The notes beneath the pieces are model-generated. The model was not told the DNA's origin. It ran no database searches and saw only the letters and a list, made by a program, of their open reading frames with translations. Below are positions 22,515 to 31,755 of a stretch of 64,000 bases of DNA, one piece after another. Within the stretch, counting starts at the first letter, position 1, and each line of letters opens with the position of its first letter. This DNA comes from an uncultured Treponema sp. Lineage in GTDB: Bacteria; Spirochaetota; Spirochaetia; Treponematales; Treponemataceae. The DNA is taken from the NCBI GenBank assembly GCA_946615905.1, contig CAMOIE010000007.1, positions 1 to 64,000 of the forward strand, given 5' to 3'. Position numbers and translations under genes: made by a program.

Positions 22515-25004
22515 CTATTCTTCTTTTTCCTCGTCCTCTTGAGCTACACGGTCAAATCCGACTACGTAATCAGGAGAATCAATATTGATTACCCTTGTAC
22601 CGGAAGACCCCCTGCCCTGCTTTGAAATATCGCTGGCTTTTACACGGAGGGTCTTTCCCTGTCCGCTCATACAGACAACTTCATCAGTCTCAGCTACTGC
22701 TATCGCCCCGATGATTTCGCCTTTGCCGTCAGTGTTGCCAAAAATTCTCTGTCCGCCAGTTCCACGTCCGTGGGCAGAGAACTCGTTAAAGTCAACTCTC
22801 TTACCGACTCCGCGCTCTGTAATTACAAGGGCATCAGTACCTTCTTCAACACGGATTGCAGAAGCAAGCTCGTCACCCTCAGAAAGACGAATTCCAGTCA
22901 CACCAGAAGAAGCTCTTCCCATCGGCCGGACATCATCCTCATTCATGCGGAGAGCCTGACCTCTGCGTGTAACCAGCATAATCTCATCTTTTCCACTTGT
23001 AAGAATTGAAGAAACAAGCTTGTCGCCATCCTTAAGCTTAATCGCGATTATTCCACGAGTCTTTGCGTTTGCAAATTCTGTAGTCACACACTTTTTGACA
23101 ACACCGTTCTGGGTTGCCATAAAGATGAACTGATGCTCTGAATATTCTTTCATCGTCACGATAGAAGTTATTTCCTCGTTCGCAGAAACCATCAGCAAAG
23201 ACTTGATATGAGAGCCACGGCTTGATCTTGAAGCCTCTGGAATCTCATGAACTTTAATCCAGTAAGCTTTGCCTTCATTCGTAAGGAAGGTGATATAAGC
23301 ATGAGTTGTAGCGATGAAAATCTGATTGATATAGTCGTCCTCAATCAAGCTGGCAGAAAGGCTTCCTTTGCCTCCCCTGCCCTGCTGCTTGTACTGGGTC
23401 AAAGGAACTCTCTTTATGTAGCCGAGTTTTGAAATCATCACGACGACTTCTTCTTCTTTAATCATGTCCTCGACATTGATTTCTTCGACTTCATCGTGAA
23501 TAATATTCGTGCGGCGGTCGTCCCCGTATTTGTCAGCAAGAGCCTGTGTCTCATCCTTGATGATTCCAAGGATTTTCTCATGATGGGCAAGAAGGTCTTC
23601 CAAATAGGCAATCAAAGCCTGAAGCTCTTTCATCTCTTTGAGAAGGTCTTCTACAAGCAAGTGAGTCAGGCGTTTGAGCTGCATGTCAACGATTGCCTGT
23701 GCCTGCTCGTCATCAAAATCAAAACGTTTTTCAAGCTGGAGCTTGGCGTCTTCTGTATCACGCGCACCACGGATAATCTTGATTACTTCATCGATATTAT
23801 TGATTGCAGTAATCAGGGCTTCCAAAATATGGGCGCGGTGTTTTGCAATCTTCAAATCGTATTCTGTGCGGCGTGTAATAACTTCGTCACGGTGGCCGAC
23901 AAAATACTGAATCAACTGCTTTAAAGTAAGAACCTGCGGACGAAGATAACGGCTGCCGTCTTCACGCTTGACAGGAACCAGAGCCAAATTGATTACGCCG
24001 AAATTTGACTGCAAATCTGTTTTGGCAAAAAGCTGGTTCAAAACAAGTTTTGTAATCGCACCTTTTTTGAGGTCAACAACGAGCCTCATTCCAGACCGGT
24101 CAGAGGACTCATCGTTTGCATTTGAAACACCTTCAATCTGCTTGTCACGGACAAGTTCCTTGATTCTGCGGATTATGTTCGTCGTGTTGACTCCGTAAGG
24201 AACTTCCGTAAATACGATTGACTCTCGGCCGTGCTTGTCAGTCTCGATTGTGAACTTTGAGCGGATTACAATTTTTCCGCGGCCAGTGTTGTAGGCTTTT
24301 TTTATTCCGTCTGTTCCGTAGATAATTCCACCTGTTGGAAAGTCAGGACCTTTGATGTGCCTCATCAATTCATCAATGCTTATGTCATTGTTGTCAATGT
24401 ATGCACAGATTGCAGAGGCTACTTCACGGAGGTTATGGGTCGGCATATTCGTAGCCATACCGACGGCAATACCTGTGGTTCCGTTACAAAGAAGGAATGG
24501 AAATTTTGCAGGAAGGACAGAAGGCTCTTTTGTCGTCTCATCGAAGTTAGCCATCATATCGACGGTTTCTTTGTTGATGTCAGCAACCATCTCCTCGGTG
24601 ATTTTTGACATTTTGGCTTCGGTGTAACGGTAGGCAGCGGCTGGGTCGCCGGCGATTGTACCGAAGTTTCCCTGTGGAGTTACGGTCGTGTAACGCTGGG
24701 CAAAATCCTGACCAAGGCGGACAAGAGCATCATAAACAGAAGCGTCTCCGTGCGGGTGATAATGACCCAAAACTTCACCAACGATTGTGGCGCATTTTTT
24801 TGTCTTTCCACCGCTCGCAAGATGAAGGGTGTCCATCGCGTACATAATTCTGCGGTGAACGGGCTTTAATCCGTCCCGGACATCAGGCAAAGCACGCTGA
24901 ACAATAACGGACATTGAATAGTCAATGTAGGCCTGCTTGACTTCATCCTCAATCGGGATTTTTATAACTGAACCGCCTTCCGGCGTTTTAATTTCGTTTA
25001 ACAT
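22515..25004 (-). CDS. gyrA: DNA gyrase subunit A
   Basis: Breakage-reunion subunit that introduces negative supercoils. The catalytic tyrosine is in AAYRYTEAKM (near 125), and the GyrA-box variant QGRGGKG (near 565) precedes the six-bladed C-terminal DNA-wrapping domain. The quinolone region reads GHYHPHGDASVYD, so the position equivalent to E. coli Ser83 is Ala, while Asp87 is kept. The length is 829. It follows gyrB by 19 bases with an AGGA ribosome site. Three hairpins follow it, the last an intrinsic terminator. Confidence 0.97.
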   Translation of the reverse strand: MLNEIKTPEGGSVIKIPIEDEVKQAYIDYSMSVIVQRALPDVRDGLKPVHRRIMYAMDTLHLASGGKTKKCATIVGEVLGHYHPHGDASVYDALVRLGQDFAQRYTTVTPQGNFGTIAGDPAAAYRYTEAKMSKITEEMVADINKETVDMMANFDETTKEPSVLPAKFPFLLCNGTTGIAVGMATNMPTHNLREVASAICAYIDNNDISIDELMRHIKGPDFPTGGIIYGTDGIKKAYNTGRGKIVIRSKFTIETDKHGRESIVFTEVPYGVNTTNIIRRIKELVRDKQIEGVSNANDESSDRSGMRLVVDLKKGAITKLVLNQLFAKTDLQSNFGVINLALVPVKREDGSRYLRPQVLTLKQLIQYFVGHRDEVITRRTEYDLKIAKHRAHILEALITAINNIDEVIKIIRGARDTEDAKLQLEKRFDFDDEQAQAIVDMQLKRLTHLLVEDLLKEMKELQALIAYLEDLLAHHEKILGIIKDETQALADKYGDDRRTNIIHDEVEEINVEDMIKEEEVVVMISKLGYIKRVPLTQYKQQGRGGKGSLSASLIEDDYINQIFIATTHAYITFLTNEGKAYWIKVHEIPEASRSSRGSHIKSLLMVSANEEITSIVTMKEYSEHQFIFMATQNGVVKKCVTTEFANAKTRGIIAIKLKDGDKLVSSILTSGKDEIMLVTRRGQALRMNEDDVRPMGRASSGVTGIRLSEGDELASAIRVEEGTDALVITERGVGKRVDFNEFSAHGRGTGGQRIFGNTDGKGEIIGAIAVAETDEVVCMSGQGKTLRVKASDISKQGRGSSGTRVINIDSPDYVVGFDRVAQEDEEKEE

Positions 25005-25023
25005 TCTTTATTCCTAAAAATTA

Positions 25024-26952
25024 TTACAAATCCAAATTTGCGTAGCTGGAATTTTCTTCAATAAAGCGGCGGCGTGGCTCTACTTCCTCACCCATGCAGA
25101 CTGAGAAAATCTTGTCAGCAGCAATCGCATCGGGAACTGTAACTACGCGCATCTTACGGCGGGCAGGATCCATTGTCGTTTCCCAAAGCTGGTCTCCGTC
25201 CATTTCACCCAATCCCTTGTAACGCTGGACATCAGCTTTTTCACGCTGGTCTCCCAAAGCCTGTAAAGCCTGCTCGCGTTCTTCTTCCGTGTAAACGTAA
25301 GTTACTTTCGCGTTTTTACCGTTTCCGAGCTGAACTTTGAAAAGCGGAGGCATAGCAAGATATACATATCCTTTTTCAATGAGCTGCGGCATGTAGCGGA
25401 AGAAGAAAGTCAGCAAAAGAGTGCGGATGTGAGAACCGTCAACATCAGCATCAGCCATAATTATGATTTTATGATAACGAAGCTTGTCGATATTGAAGTC
25501 CTTTCCAAATCCTGCTCCGAGAGAAGCAATGACAGGCTCCAATTTGTCGTTGTTCATGACCTTTTCAGGACGGACTTTCTCAACGTTGAGCATTTTTCCC
25601 CAAAGAGGAAGAATTGCCTGAGTCTTCGGGTCTCGGCCTTTTTTAGCAGAACCACCAGCAGAGTCTCCCTCGACAATGTAGACCTCACACTGTTCAGGGT
25701 CTTTAAGAGAGCAGTCTGACAATTTTTCAGGCATTCCAAAACCGTCAGACATAGTTTTTTTGCGGGCATTGTCCTTTGCCTTGCGGGCAGCGATTCTGGC
25801 CTTAGCCTCGTCAATTGACTTTTTGAGAATTGACTCAAGAACAGCGGGATTCTGTTCAAAATAAATTGTCAGCTTTTCTTTTACAACTTGGTCGACAATT
25901 GTGCGGACTTCCGTATTACCGAGTTTTTCTTTTGTCTGACCCTCAAATTCAGGCTCCGGGACTTTCATTGAGATTACGGCAGTCAAACCGGAAGAAAGGT
26001 CTTCATAAGTCAGCTTTTCGTCTTTGTCGATTAACTTTTTGAGTTTTTCATTGGCATCAAAGAATTTGTTAAGAACGAAACGGATTGCGTTTTTAAATCC
26101 TTCGAGATGAGTTCCACCGTCACGAGTATTGATGTCGTTTACAAAAGTATGAATATTCTCTGAATATGAAGAATTGTAGTGCATTGAGATTTCTGTCACT
26201 ACATCGTTTCGCTCTTCTTTGATGTAAATCGGCTCGGCAGGAATTACAGATTTTCCTTCGTCAATTTCTTTTACGAACTCATTGATTCCGCCCTCAAATT
26301 TCAAAATCTCTTCTTTTGGCTTTTCAAGGCGCTCATCGCGGAAAGTAATCACTATTCCCGAATTCAAAAAAGCAAGTTCCCGCAAGCGGTCTTTCAAGAC
26401 ATCGTAATCATAAGTTGTTGTCTCAGTAAAAATTGTCTTGTCGGCCTTCCAGCGGATTGTTGTTCCGTGTTTGTCAGAGTCACCGATTATCTCAACTTTT
26501 GTCTTGGGAATTCCTTTTTCATATTTTTGACGGTAAATGTGGCCGTCACGGGTGACTGTAGCTTCCATCCAGTCTGAAAGGGCGTTTACACAGGAAACAC
26601 CTACTCCGTGCAAACCTCCAGAAACTTTGTAAGAGCCTTTATCAAATTTTCCTCCGGCATGAAGGCGGGTCAAAACAAGTTCCAAAGCGGAAATATGCTC
26701 GGTCGGATGAATGTCAACAGGAATTCCACGGCCGTTGTCCTCAACACGGACAACATCGTCTTTTTCAAGGGCAACTACGATTGTATCGCAAAAACCGGCC
26801 ATCGCCTCATCGATTGAGTTGTCAACAGTTTCATAAACAAGATGATGGAGACCTCTCGGACCTGTGGAACCGATATACATACCGGGACGTTTGCGGACAG
26901 CTTCCAAGCCTTTCAAGACCTGAATATTACCCGCTGAATAAGAAGCAGACAT
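25024..26952 (-). CDS. gyrB: DNA gyrase subunit B
   Basis: ATPase subunit of gyrase. It contains the GHKL ATPase motifs (DNSIDEAMAG, VEDNGRGIP, GLHGVGVSCVNALS), the transducer domain, and TOPRIM with EGDSAGGSAKKGRD (near 425) and DADVDGSHIRTLL. The length of 642 is the short form without the enterobacterial insert. The ribosome site is TAAGGA. It is divergent from dnaA with interleaved promoters and is transcribed away from the origin with gyrA. Confidence 0.97.
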   Translation of the reverse strand: MSASYSAGNIQVLKGLEAVRKRPGMYIGSTGPRGLHHLVYETVDNSIDEAMAGFCDTIVVALEKDDVVRVEDNGRGIPVDIHPTEHISALELVLTRLHAGGKFDKGSYKVSGGLHGVGVSCVNALSDWMEATVTRDGHIYRQKYEKGIPKTKVEIIGDSDKHGTTIRWKADKTIFTETTTYDYDVLKDRLRELAFLNSGIVITFRDERLEKPKEEILKFEGGINEFVKEIDEGKSVIPAEPIYIKEERNDVVTEISMHYNSSYSENIHTFVNDINTRDGGTHLEGFKNAIRFVLNKFFDANEKLKKLIDKDEKLTYEDLSSGLTAVISMKVPEPEFEGQTKEKLGNTEVRTIVDQVVKEKLTIYFEQNPAVLESILKKSIDEAKARIAARKAKDNARKKTMSDGFGMPEKLSDCSLKDPEQCEVYIVEGDSAGGSAKKGRDPKTQAILPLWGKMLNVEKVRPEKVMNNDKLEPVIASLGAGFGKDFNIDKLRYHKIIIMADADVDGSHIRTLLLTFFFRYMPQLIEKGYVYLAMPPLFKVQLGNGKNAKVTYVYTEEEREQALQALGDQREKADVQRYKGLGEMDGDQLWETTMDPARRKMRVVTVPDAIAADKIFSVCMGEEVEPRRRFIEENSSYANLDL

Positions 26953-27020
26953 TTTTTTTCCTTATTTTTTCCGTCGATTTAATGACGTATTTTATATGAA
27001 AAGATTTAAAGAGCGTTAAA

Positions 27021-27049
27021 ATTATATTTGCATTGCCAAAAAAAGTAAA
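27021..27049 (-). promoter_or_regulatory. Candidate gyrBA promoter
   Basis: Minus strand TTTACT (27044-27049), 17 bases, TATAAT (27021-27026), giving a ~62-base leader. It interleaves with the divergent dnaA promoter, so the two polymerases could not bind at once. Confidence 0.4.
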
Positions 27050-27062
27050 GGCGGTTTATAAT
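27033..27062 (+). promoter_or_regulatory. dnaA promoter, leaderless arrangement
   Basis: TTGCCA (27033-27038), 18 bases, TATAAT (27057-27062), then six bases to ATG at 27069. The predicted transcript starts at the start codon itself. Confidence 0.6.
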
Positions 27063-27068
27063 GACGCC

Positions 27069-28502
27069 ATGTCTGAGCAAAATTACCGGGAATTTTTTGA
27101 AGAAGCCCTTTCCCAAATCCACGAAGAATACAAAAACAACAATCAGGAAGATGATTTTAAACTTTGGTTTAGAATGAGCTACGTTGAGGACACTATTTCT
27201 CAAATCACAGTGTCCGTAGCCTCTGAATTCATGTGGAAACAGATGAATTCCCGTGGAAGTGTCGAAAAAATTCAGAAAAAAATCACGGAATTGACAGGAC
27301 TTGAAATTCAACTGAATCATATAGTCCAAAACAAGCCTGCAGAAAGTGAGCAAAAAACAGAGATTCCTCAAACTCCACAAAAAAAAGAAGAATCTCCAGA
27401 AGAAAAAATAGAAATTTCAAATGATTCTGAGATAAAACCCTCAAAAGCTTTTAAAAAGCATCCACAGCTTCGCGATGATTATACTTTTGAGAATTTCGTC
27501 ACCGGAGAAAATTCTGAATACGCCTATCAGGTTTGTATGGCAGCCGCGCGGGATCCAGGAGATAAATATAATCCTATTTTGATTTACGGAGGAGTCGGTC
27601 TTGGAAAAACCCACCTGATGGAATCTATCGGAAACTATCTTTATGCCCAAAAAGGTGATGATATAAAAATCTGCTACATCAGTGCGGAAACATTTACAAA
27701 CGAATTTGTCGCCTCTATCCGCGAGAAGTCTACCGAAAAGTTCAAGAAAAAATACCGCAACCTCGATGTACTTCTTTTGGACGATGTTCACTTTCTCGAT
27801 GAAAACAAAGACGCAGTTCAAGAAGAGCTTTTTTACACTTTCAACAGTCTTTATGACAGAAAGTGCCAGATGGTGTTCACATGTGACCGCCCGATTAATG
27901 AAGTCAAAGGACTTGAAGAAAGACTTCGCACCCGTTTCTCCAGAGGACTAAAACTTAACCTCTCAATGCCAAGCTACGAGACCCGCCGGGCAATTCTTGA
28001 AAAAAAACTCGCCTCTCAGGAAAAACCCGTTGATATTCCTGCTGACGTAATCGACTACATCGCAAAAAATGTCAAAACAAACATCCGTGACTTGGAATCT
28101 TGTCTCACACAGATGATTGCCTTCTCTGATTTGGTCGGAAAGCCAATTACAATTCAAGTTGCACAAGACCAGCTCAGGGACTCTCTTTCATCTTCTGTCT
28201 CAGGTTCTATAAGCATGGACACGATTCAAAAGGTCGTTGCAAATCACTACGGAATTTCAATCTCTGACATAAAGTCCAAGCACCGGCAGAAAAAATTGGT
28301 ATTTCCACGCCAGATTGCAATTTATATTTCCCGCGAAATCACTGAGTATTCATTCCCGGATATTGCTCAGGAATTCGGCGGAAAAGACCACACGACAATC
28401 ATGCACTCGTACCAGAAAATTCAGGACCAAATGAAAACTGACTCTTCTCTGGCATCCACAATTGACCTTTTAATCAGGGAGATAAAAGACTATAAGAATT
28501 AA
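27069..28502 (+). CDS. dnaA: Chromosomal replication initiator DnaA
   Basis: AAA+ initiator that binds DnaA boxes and melts the origin. Domain I covers about 1-80 and a Glu/Lys-rich linker 80-125. The ATPase core has GGVGLGKTHL (Walker A) and LLLDDVHFL (Walker B). C-terminal domain IV carries the DNA-binding signature GGKDHTTIMHSY (near 445). I use the ATG at 27069 (MSEQNYREF), not the in-frame TTG at 27033, because that TTG lies in the promoter -35. This gives 477 residues. No Shine-Dalgarno sequence. Confidence 0.96.
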   Translation: MSEQNYREFFEEALSQIHEEYKNNNQEDDFKLWFRMSYVEDTISQITVSVASEFMWKQMNSRGSVEKIQKKITELTGLEIQLNHIVQNKPAESEQKTEIPQTPQKKEESPEEKIEISNDSEIKPSKAFKKHPQLRDDYTFENFVTGENSEYAYQVCMAAARDPGDKYNPILIYGGVGLGKTHLMESIGNYLYAQKGDDIKICYISAETFTNEFVASIREKSTEKFKKKYRNLDVLLLDDVHFLDENKDAVQEELFYTFNSLYDRKCQMVFTCDRPINEVKGLEERLRTRFSRGLKLNLSMPSYETRRAILEKKLASQEKPVDIPADVIDYIAKNVKTNIRDLESCLTQMIAFSDLVGKPITIQVAQDQLRDSLSSSVSGSISMDTIQKVVANHYGISISDIKSKHRQKKLVFPRQIAIYISREITEYSFPDIAQEFGGKDHTTIMHSYQKIQDQMKTDSSLASTIDLLIREIKDYKN

Positions 28503-28746
28503 AATAAAGCTGTTAAAAAACTGACAGATTCCTGTGAACAAATTGTTGAAAAATAAAAAATCTGTGTAAAAGTGGAAAACTTGTGATTTCAAAATGGCAA
28601 GTTATACACTTTTCAAAACTTTACAAAATAAAGAATTAGATTCATTTTCAACAAATTCACAGCCCTTATTATTACTATTACTAAATTTTAAAATTTTATA
28701 TAATATATAAGCAAGTGGAAAAACACTTGTAAAAAAGGAGAACTAT
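28503..28746. other. oriC: Probable oriC unwinding region (DnaA boxes, DnaA-trio, AT-rich DUE)
   Basis: The 244-base dnaA-dnaN gap holds near-consensus boxes: TGTGAACAA (28533-28541, reverse), TGTGTAAAA (28563-28571, reverse) and TTATACACT (28602-28610). Then come a weaker AAATTCACA (28653-28661), a short GC-rich GCCC, and six triplets TTA/CTA (28666-28683) whose complement matches the DnaA-trio pattern. The very AT-rich stretch 28681-28710 follows. The order box, GC patch, trio, AT-rich matches the basal unwinding system defined in Bacillus. Confidence 0.75.
28699..28731 (+). promoter_or_regulatory. Candidate dnaN -10 element and leader hairpin
   Basis: TATAAT lies at 28699-28704, followed by the inverted repeat CAAGTG-N6-CACTTG just before the ribosome site AAGGAG. 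The -35 is not clear. Confidence 0.35.
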
Positions 28747-29862
28747 ATGACGTTCACGTTCGACCGAAACGCAATGATAAGTGAAATTGCAATTGCTCAG
28801 GAAGTCATTTCTACAAAAAGCGCACTTTCAATTCTTTCAAACATCCTTTTCATTGCTCAAAACAATACGTTGACTGTAAAAGCGACTGACATCAAAGTAA
28901 ATTTTGAGACAAAGATTCCTGTTGATATCCAAGAGGAAGGGTCAACTACGATTTTCTGTGATAAATTTATTGGAATCCTTTCTTCAATGCCGGAAGGCGA
29001 AGTTGAATTCAAACTTGACCAGAAAGATAATCAGACAATCGCTGTGATTCGTCATACGACAAAAAAAATCAAATTCCAGCTTAAATGCATGTCTCAGGAC
29101 AAATTCCCTGAGTTCCCCGAAGCTGAGAAAGTTCCATTCTTTGAGGTTCCTTCAAAAGAACTCAAATCTATGATTGCACAGACTTCTTTCGCTGTTTCTG
29201 AAGATGAGACCCGCTACTTTATGAACGGTGTTTTCTTTGAAAAGAAAGATGACAATCTCAACTTGGTCGCTACTGACGGACGTCGCCTTGCATTCGCATC
29301 AAAAGCTGTTCTTGGCGGGGTTCAGGACTTTCCGGCAGCAATCGTTCATCCGAAAGTTTTGAATGTTGTTGCAAAACACGCTTCTGATGAGGGAAATATC
29401 TCAGTCGCAATCGTTGACAAAATGATTTTCTTCAAGTTCTCTAACTATGAGCTTTCTTCAACTTTGATTGACGGACAGTTCCCGAACTATTCTCGCGTAA
29501 TCCCGGAAAAACAACTTTATTCTTTCCAGGTTCAGAAATCAGAATTGGTCGATGCCCTCAAGCGCACTTCTCTCATGGTTGACAAAAAGGCCGGACGTAT
29601 TTATATGAAAGTCACTCCAGGAGTTTTGACGGTTACTTCTCAGGAATCAGACTTGGGAGACGCAAACGAGGAAATGCCCTGCGAATATGCTGGAGAAGAG
29701 ACTACGATTGCGATGAATTATCTTTACATCGAGGAGCCTCTGAAAGAAATCAAGAGCGAGAGAATCACTTTTGAATTCTCAGAGGCAATGCGCGCTGTGA
29801 CAATCCGTCCGGAGCCTGCAGAAGATTATTTCCACATCGTAATGCCGATGCAGATGGCGTAA
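28747..29862 (+). CDS. dnaN: DNA polymerase III beta subunit (sliding clamp)
   Basis: Ring-shaped processivity clamp. The 371 residues fit the three repeated clamp domains, with conserved ATDGRRLAFA (near 175) and the usual C-terminal VMPMQMA. A strong AAGGAG site precedes the ATG. Its stop overlaps the recF start by one base (TAATG). Confidence 0.97.
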   Translation: MTFTFDRNAMISEIAIAQEVISTKSALSILSNILFIAQNNTLTVKATDIKVNFETKIPVDIQEEGSTTIFCDKFIGILSSMPEGEVEFKLDQKDNQTIAVIRHTTKKIKFQLKCMSQDKFPEFPEAEKVPFFEVPSKELKSMIAQTSFAVSEDETRYFMNGVFFEKKDDNLNLVATDGRRLAFASKAVLGGVQDFPAAIVHPKVLNVVAKHASDEGNISVAIVDKMIFFKFSNYELSSTLIDGQFPNYSRVIPEKQLYSFQVQKSELVDALKRTSLMVDKKAGRIYMKVTPGVLTVTSQESDLGDANEEMPCEYAGEETTIAMNYLYIEEPLKEIKSERITFEFSEAMRAVTIRPEPAEDYFHIVMPMQMA

Positions 29863-30956
29863 TGCCTGTACTTTCCGCTTCATTCGTAAATTACAGAAAT
29901 CTCGAAAACAAGACGATAGACCTTCTTTCAAAGGAGGTCTATTTTGTCGGTGAAAACGGTCAGGGAAAGTCTAATCTTCTTGAGTCTATTTATTATTCGG
30001 CATACGGAAATTCATTCAGAACACGCGCTGACGCAGAAATAGTCCGTGAAGGCGAGAAGTCTTTCAGCTTGAAAACCCTTTACCGGGAAGATTCTGGGGT
30101 GACAGACTCGATTTTTGTCGCCTTTGAGAACGGCAAAAAAAGAATCGAAAAAAATTCAAAAAAAATCACCGATAGAAAAGAGCTTATCAACACGATGCCC
30201 TGCGTTCTTTTTAGTCACGATGACTTGGAATTCGCCGTCGGGGAGCCGGAGAAAAAACGTTTTTTCATTGACCAGTGTCTTTCGATGTATGACGTTCTTT
30301 ACATCGACACAATTAGAAAATACAAGCGGATTTTAAAAAGCCGCAATCAGACTTTGAAGGAATTCAAATATGACATGCTTGATGTCTATGATTTGCAGCT
30401 TGCTCAGGAAGGAGCTGAAATAGAGCGCAAAAGACGGGACGCGATTTTTCAGTTCAACCAGATTTTCGGAAAACTTTATGAGCAAATCACGGGAATAGAC
30501 GGACTTTCGATAAAATATGAGCCTTCCTGGAAAATGAATGAAAATCAAATTCCTACGCAAGATGAGATTTTAAAGATTTTGCAGTCAACAAGGGAAATGG
30601 ACCGCGTTATCCAAACTACGATGAGCGGACCCCACCGGGATAAAATTCGTTTTGTAAGAAACGGTGAGAATTTCATCCCGACAGCATCGACAGGACAGCG
30701 GAGATTGACAGCGATTTTGCTTAGAATCGGTCAGGCGATTTTTTACAGCCAAATTTCGCAGAAAAAACCTCTTTTGCTGATGGACGATGTTCTTTTGGAA
30801 CTTGACCCTGACAAAAGACAGAGCGTTACTGCGAATCTTCCTGAATACGACCAGCTTTTTTGTACTTTTTTGCCGGGAGAACCTTACGAGCGTTACAAGC
30901 ATTCGACAACTAGAATTTATAAAATTGAAAAAGGGAGCTGGAAAGAAGAATTATGA
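29862..30956 (+). CDS. recF: DNA replication/repair protein RecF
   Basis: SMC-like ATPase that loads RecA at gaps and helps restart forks. Walker A is GENGQGKSNLLESI (near 31), the signature-like region STGQRRLTA (near 273), and Walker B LLMDDVLLELD (near 305). The length of 364 is normal. Start and stop overlap dnaN and the next gene, indicating one coupled operon. Confidence 0.95.
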   Translation: MPVLSASFVNYRNLENKTIDLLSKEVYFVGENGQGKSNLLESIYYSAYGNSFRTRADAEIVREGEKSFSLKTLYREDSGVTDSIFVAFENGKKRIEKNSKKITDRKELINTMPCVLFSHDDLEFAVGEPEKKRFFIDQCLSMYDVLYIDTIRKYKRILKSRNQTLKEFKYDMLDVYDLQLAQEGAEIERKRRDAIFQFNQIFGKLYEQITGIDGLSIKYEPSWKMNENQIPTQDEILKILQSTREMDRVIQTTMSGPHRDKIRFVRNGENFIPTASTGQRRLTAILLRIGQAIFYSQISQKKPLLLMDDVLLELDPDKRQSVTANLPEYDQLFCTFLPGEPYERYKHSTTRIYKIEKGSWKEEL

Positions 30957-31504
30957 GTTTTAATGATGAAAAAGTAATTTCCGCTTCCGAGATGATTACA
31001 AAAGTTTTCTCGAACATTGATGCGACACAAATTCAAAACGGAAACAAGGTGATTTCAGCCTGGCAGAGGACTGTCGCATCGATAAAAAGCAGAAGTGACC
31101 CCAATATCGGGCAAAAACTTGCAGGTCATTCTAAAGTAGTCGATTTGAAGAACGGAATTCTTATGATTGAGACTGACCATTCCGGTTGGATTCAAATGCT
31201 GCAGCTTTATCAAAATTATATTTTGAACGGACTTCACAGGCTCGTTCCGGCTGCGAAAATTTCAACATTGACATTCAAACTTGAAGGAACTTCCGCCCGC
31301 CTTGCTGCTGAACAAAATGAAGAGGCGAAAGCTGAAAATCGTGAAAAAATGATTCAAAAACTTGATGAGGAAGAGAAAATTCTTGAAAAAAGTGGATATT
31401 CCGGAAAAAATCAGCAGGAAAATTCAAAAAACAAAGAATTACCGGAAAATTTAAAGAATATTTTTGACAGATTTAAAAATGAGATGTTGACCAATTCAAA
31501 ATAA
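30953..31504 (+). CDS. dciA: DciA-family (DUF721) replicative helicase recruiter
   Basis: The N-terminal ~110 residues carry the DUF721 pattern: WQRTVASIKSRSDPNIGQKLAGHSKVV positions, then LKNGILMIETDHSGWIQMLQL and a KH-like end. The C-terminal ~70 residues are charged and probably disordered. DciA loads DnaB in bacteria lacking DnaC/DnaI. It overlaps recF by 4 bases (ATGA). Its place next to the origin fits the role, as in T. pallidum where a DUF721 gene follows recF. Confidence 0.8.
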   Translation: MSFNDEKVISASEMITKVFSNIDATQIQNGNKVISAWQRTVASIKSRSDPNIGQKLAGHSKVVDLKNGILMIETDHSGWIQMLQLYQNYILNGLHRLVPAAKISTLTFKLEGTSARLAAEQNEEAKAENREKMIQKLDEEEKILEKSGYSGKNQQENSKNKELPENLKNIFDRFKNEMLTNSK

Positions 31505-31583
31505 ATTTGTTATAGTCTCATACTATCTGCTCAAAAATTTTGGGTCTCATTGTGTAGACTCGTATAAATAAGGAGATGTTCCT

Positions 31584-31739
31584 ATGTTACGGACATATCA
31601 GCCCAGCAAAGTTAAGAGAAATAGAAAATTCGGATTCCGCGCTCGCATGGCTACTCGCGGTGGACGTGCAGTTCTTGCCCGCAGAAGAGCAAAGGGACGC
31701 GCAAAACTTACAGTTTCTGACGAAAAGAAACCTTACTGA
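31584..31739 (+). CDS. rpmH: Ribosomal protein L34
   Basis: 51 residues beginning [22 protein letters not shown], the L34 pattern, with the basic continuation [17 protein letters not shown]. The ribosome site AAGGAG lies eight bases upstream. The gene is 16 bases before rnpA, the near-universal rpmH-rnpA pair. The C-terminal extension [11 protein letters not shown] is slightly longer than the E. coli form. Confidence 0.97.
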   Translation: MLRTYQPSKVKRNRKFGFRARMATRGGRAVLARRRAKGRAKLTVSDEKKPY

Positions 31740-31755
31740 GTTTTAGCTGATTAAA

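Noticed and set aside
27033-27068. Longer dnaA start at TTG (27033)
   Set aside because: The TTG is part of the likely -35 box, has no ribosome site, and the added residues do not match the DnaA N-terminus.
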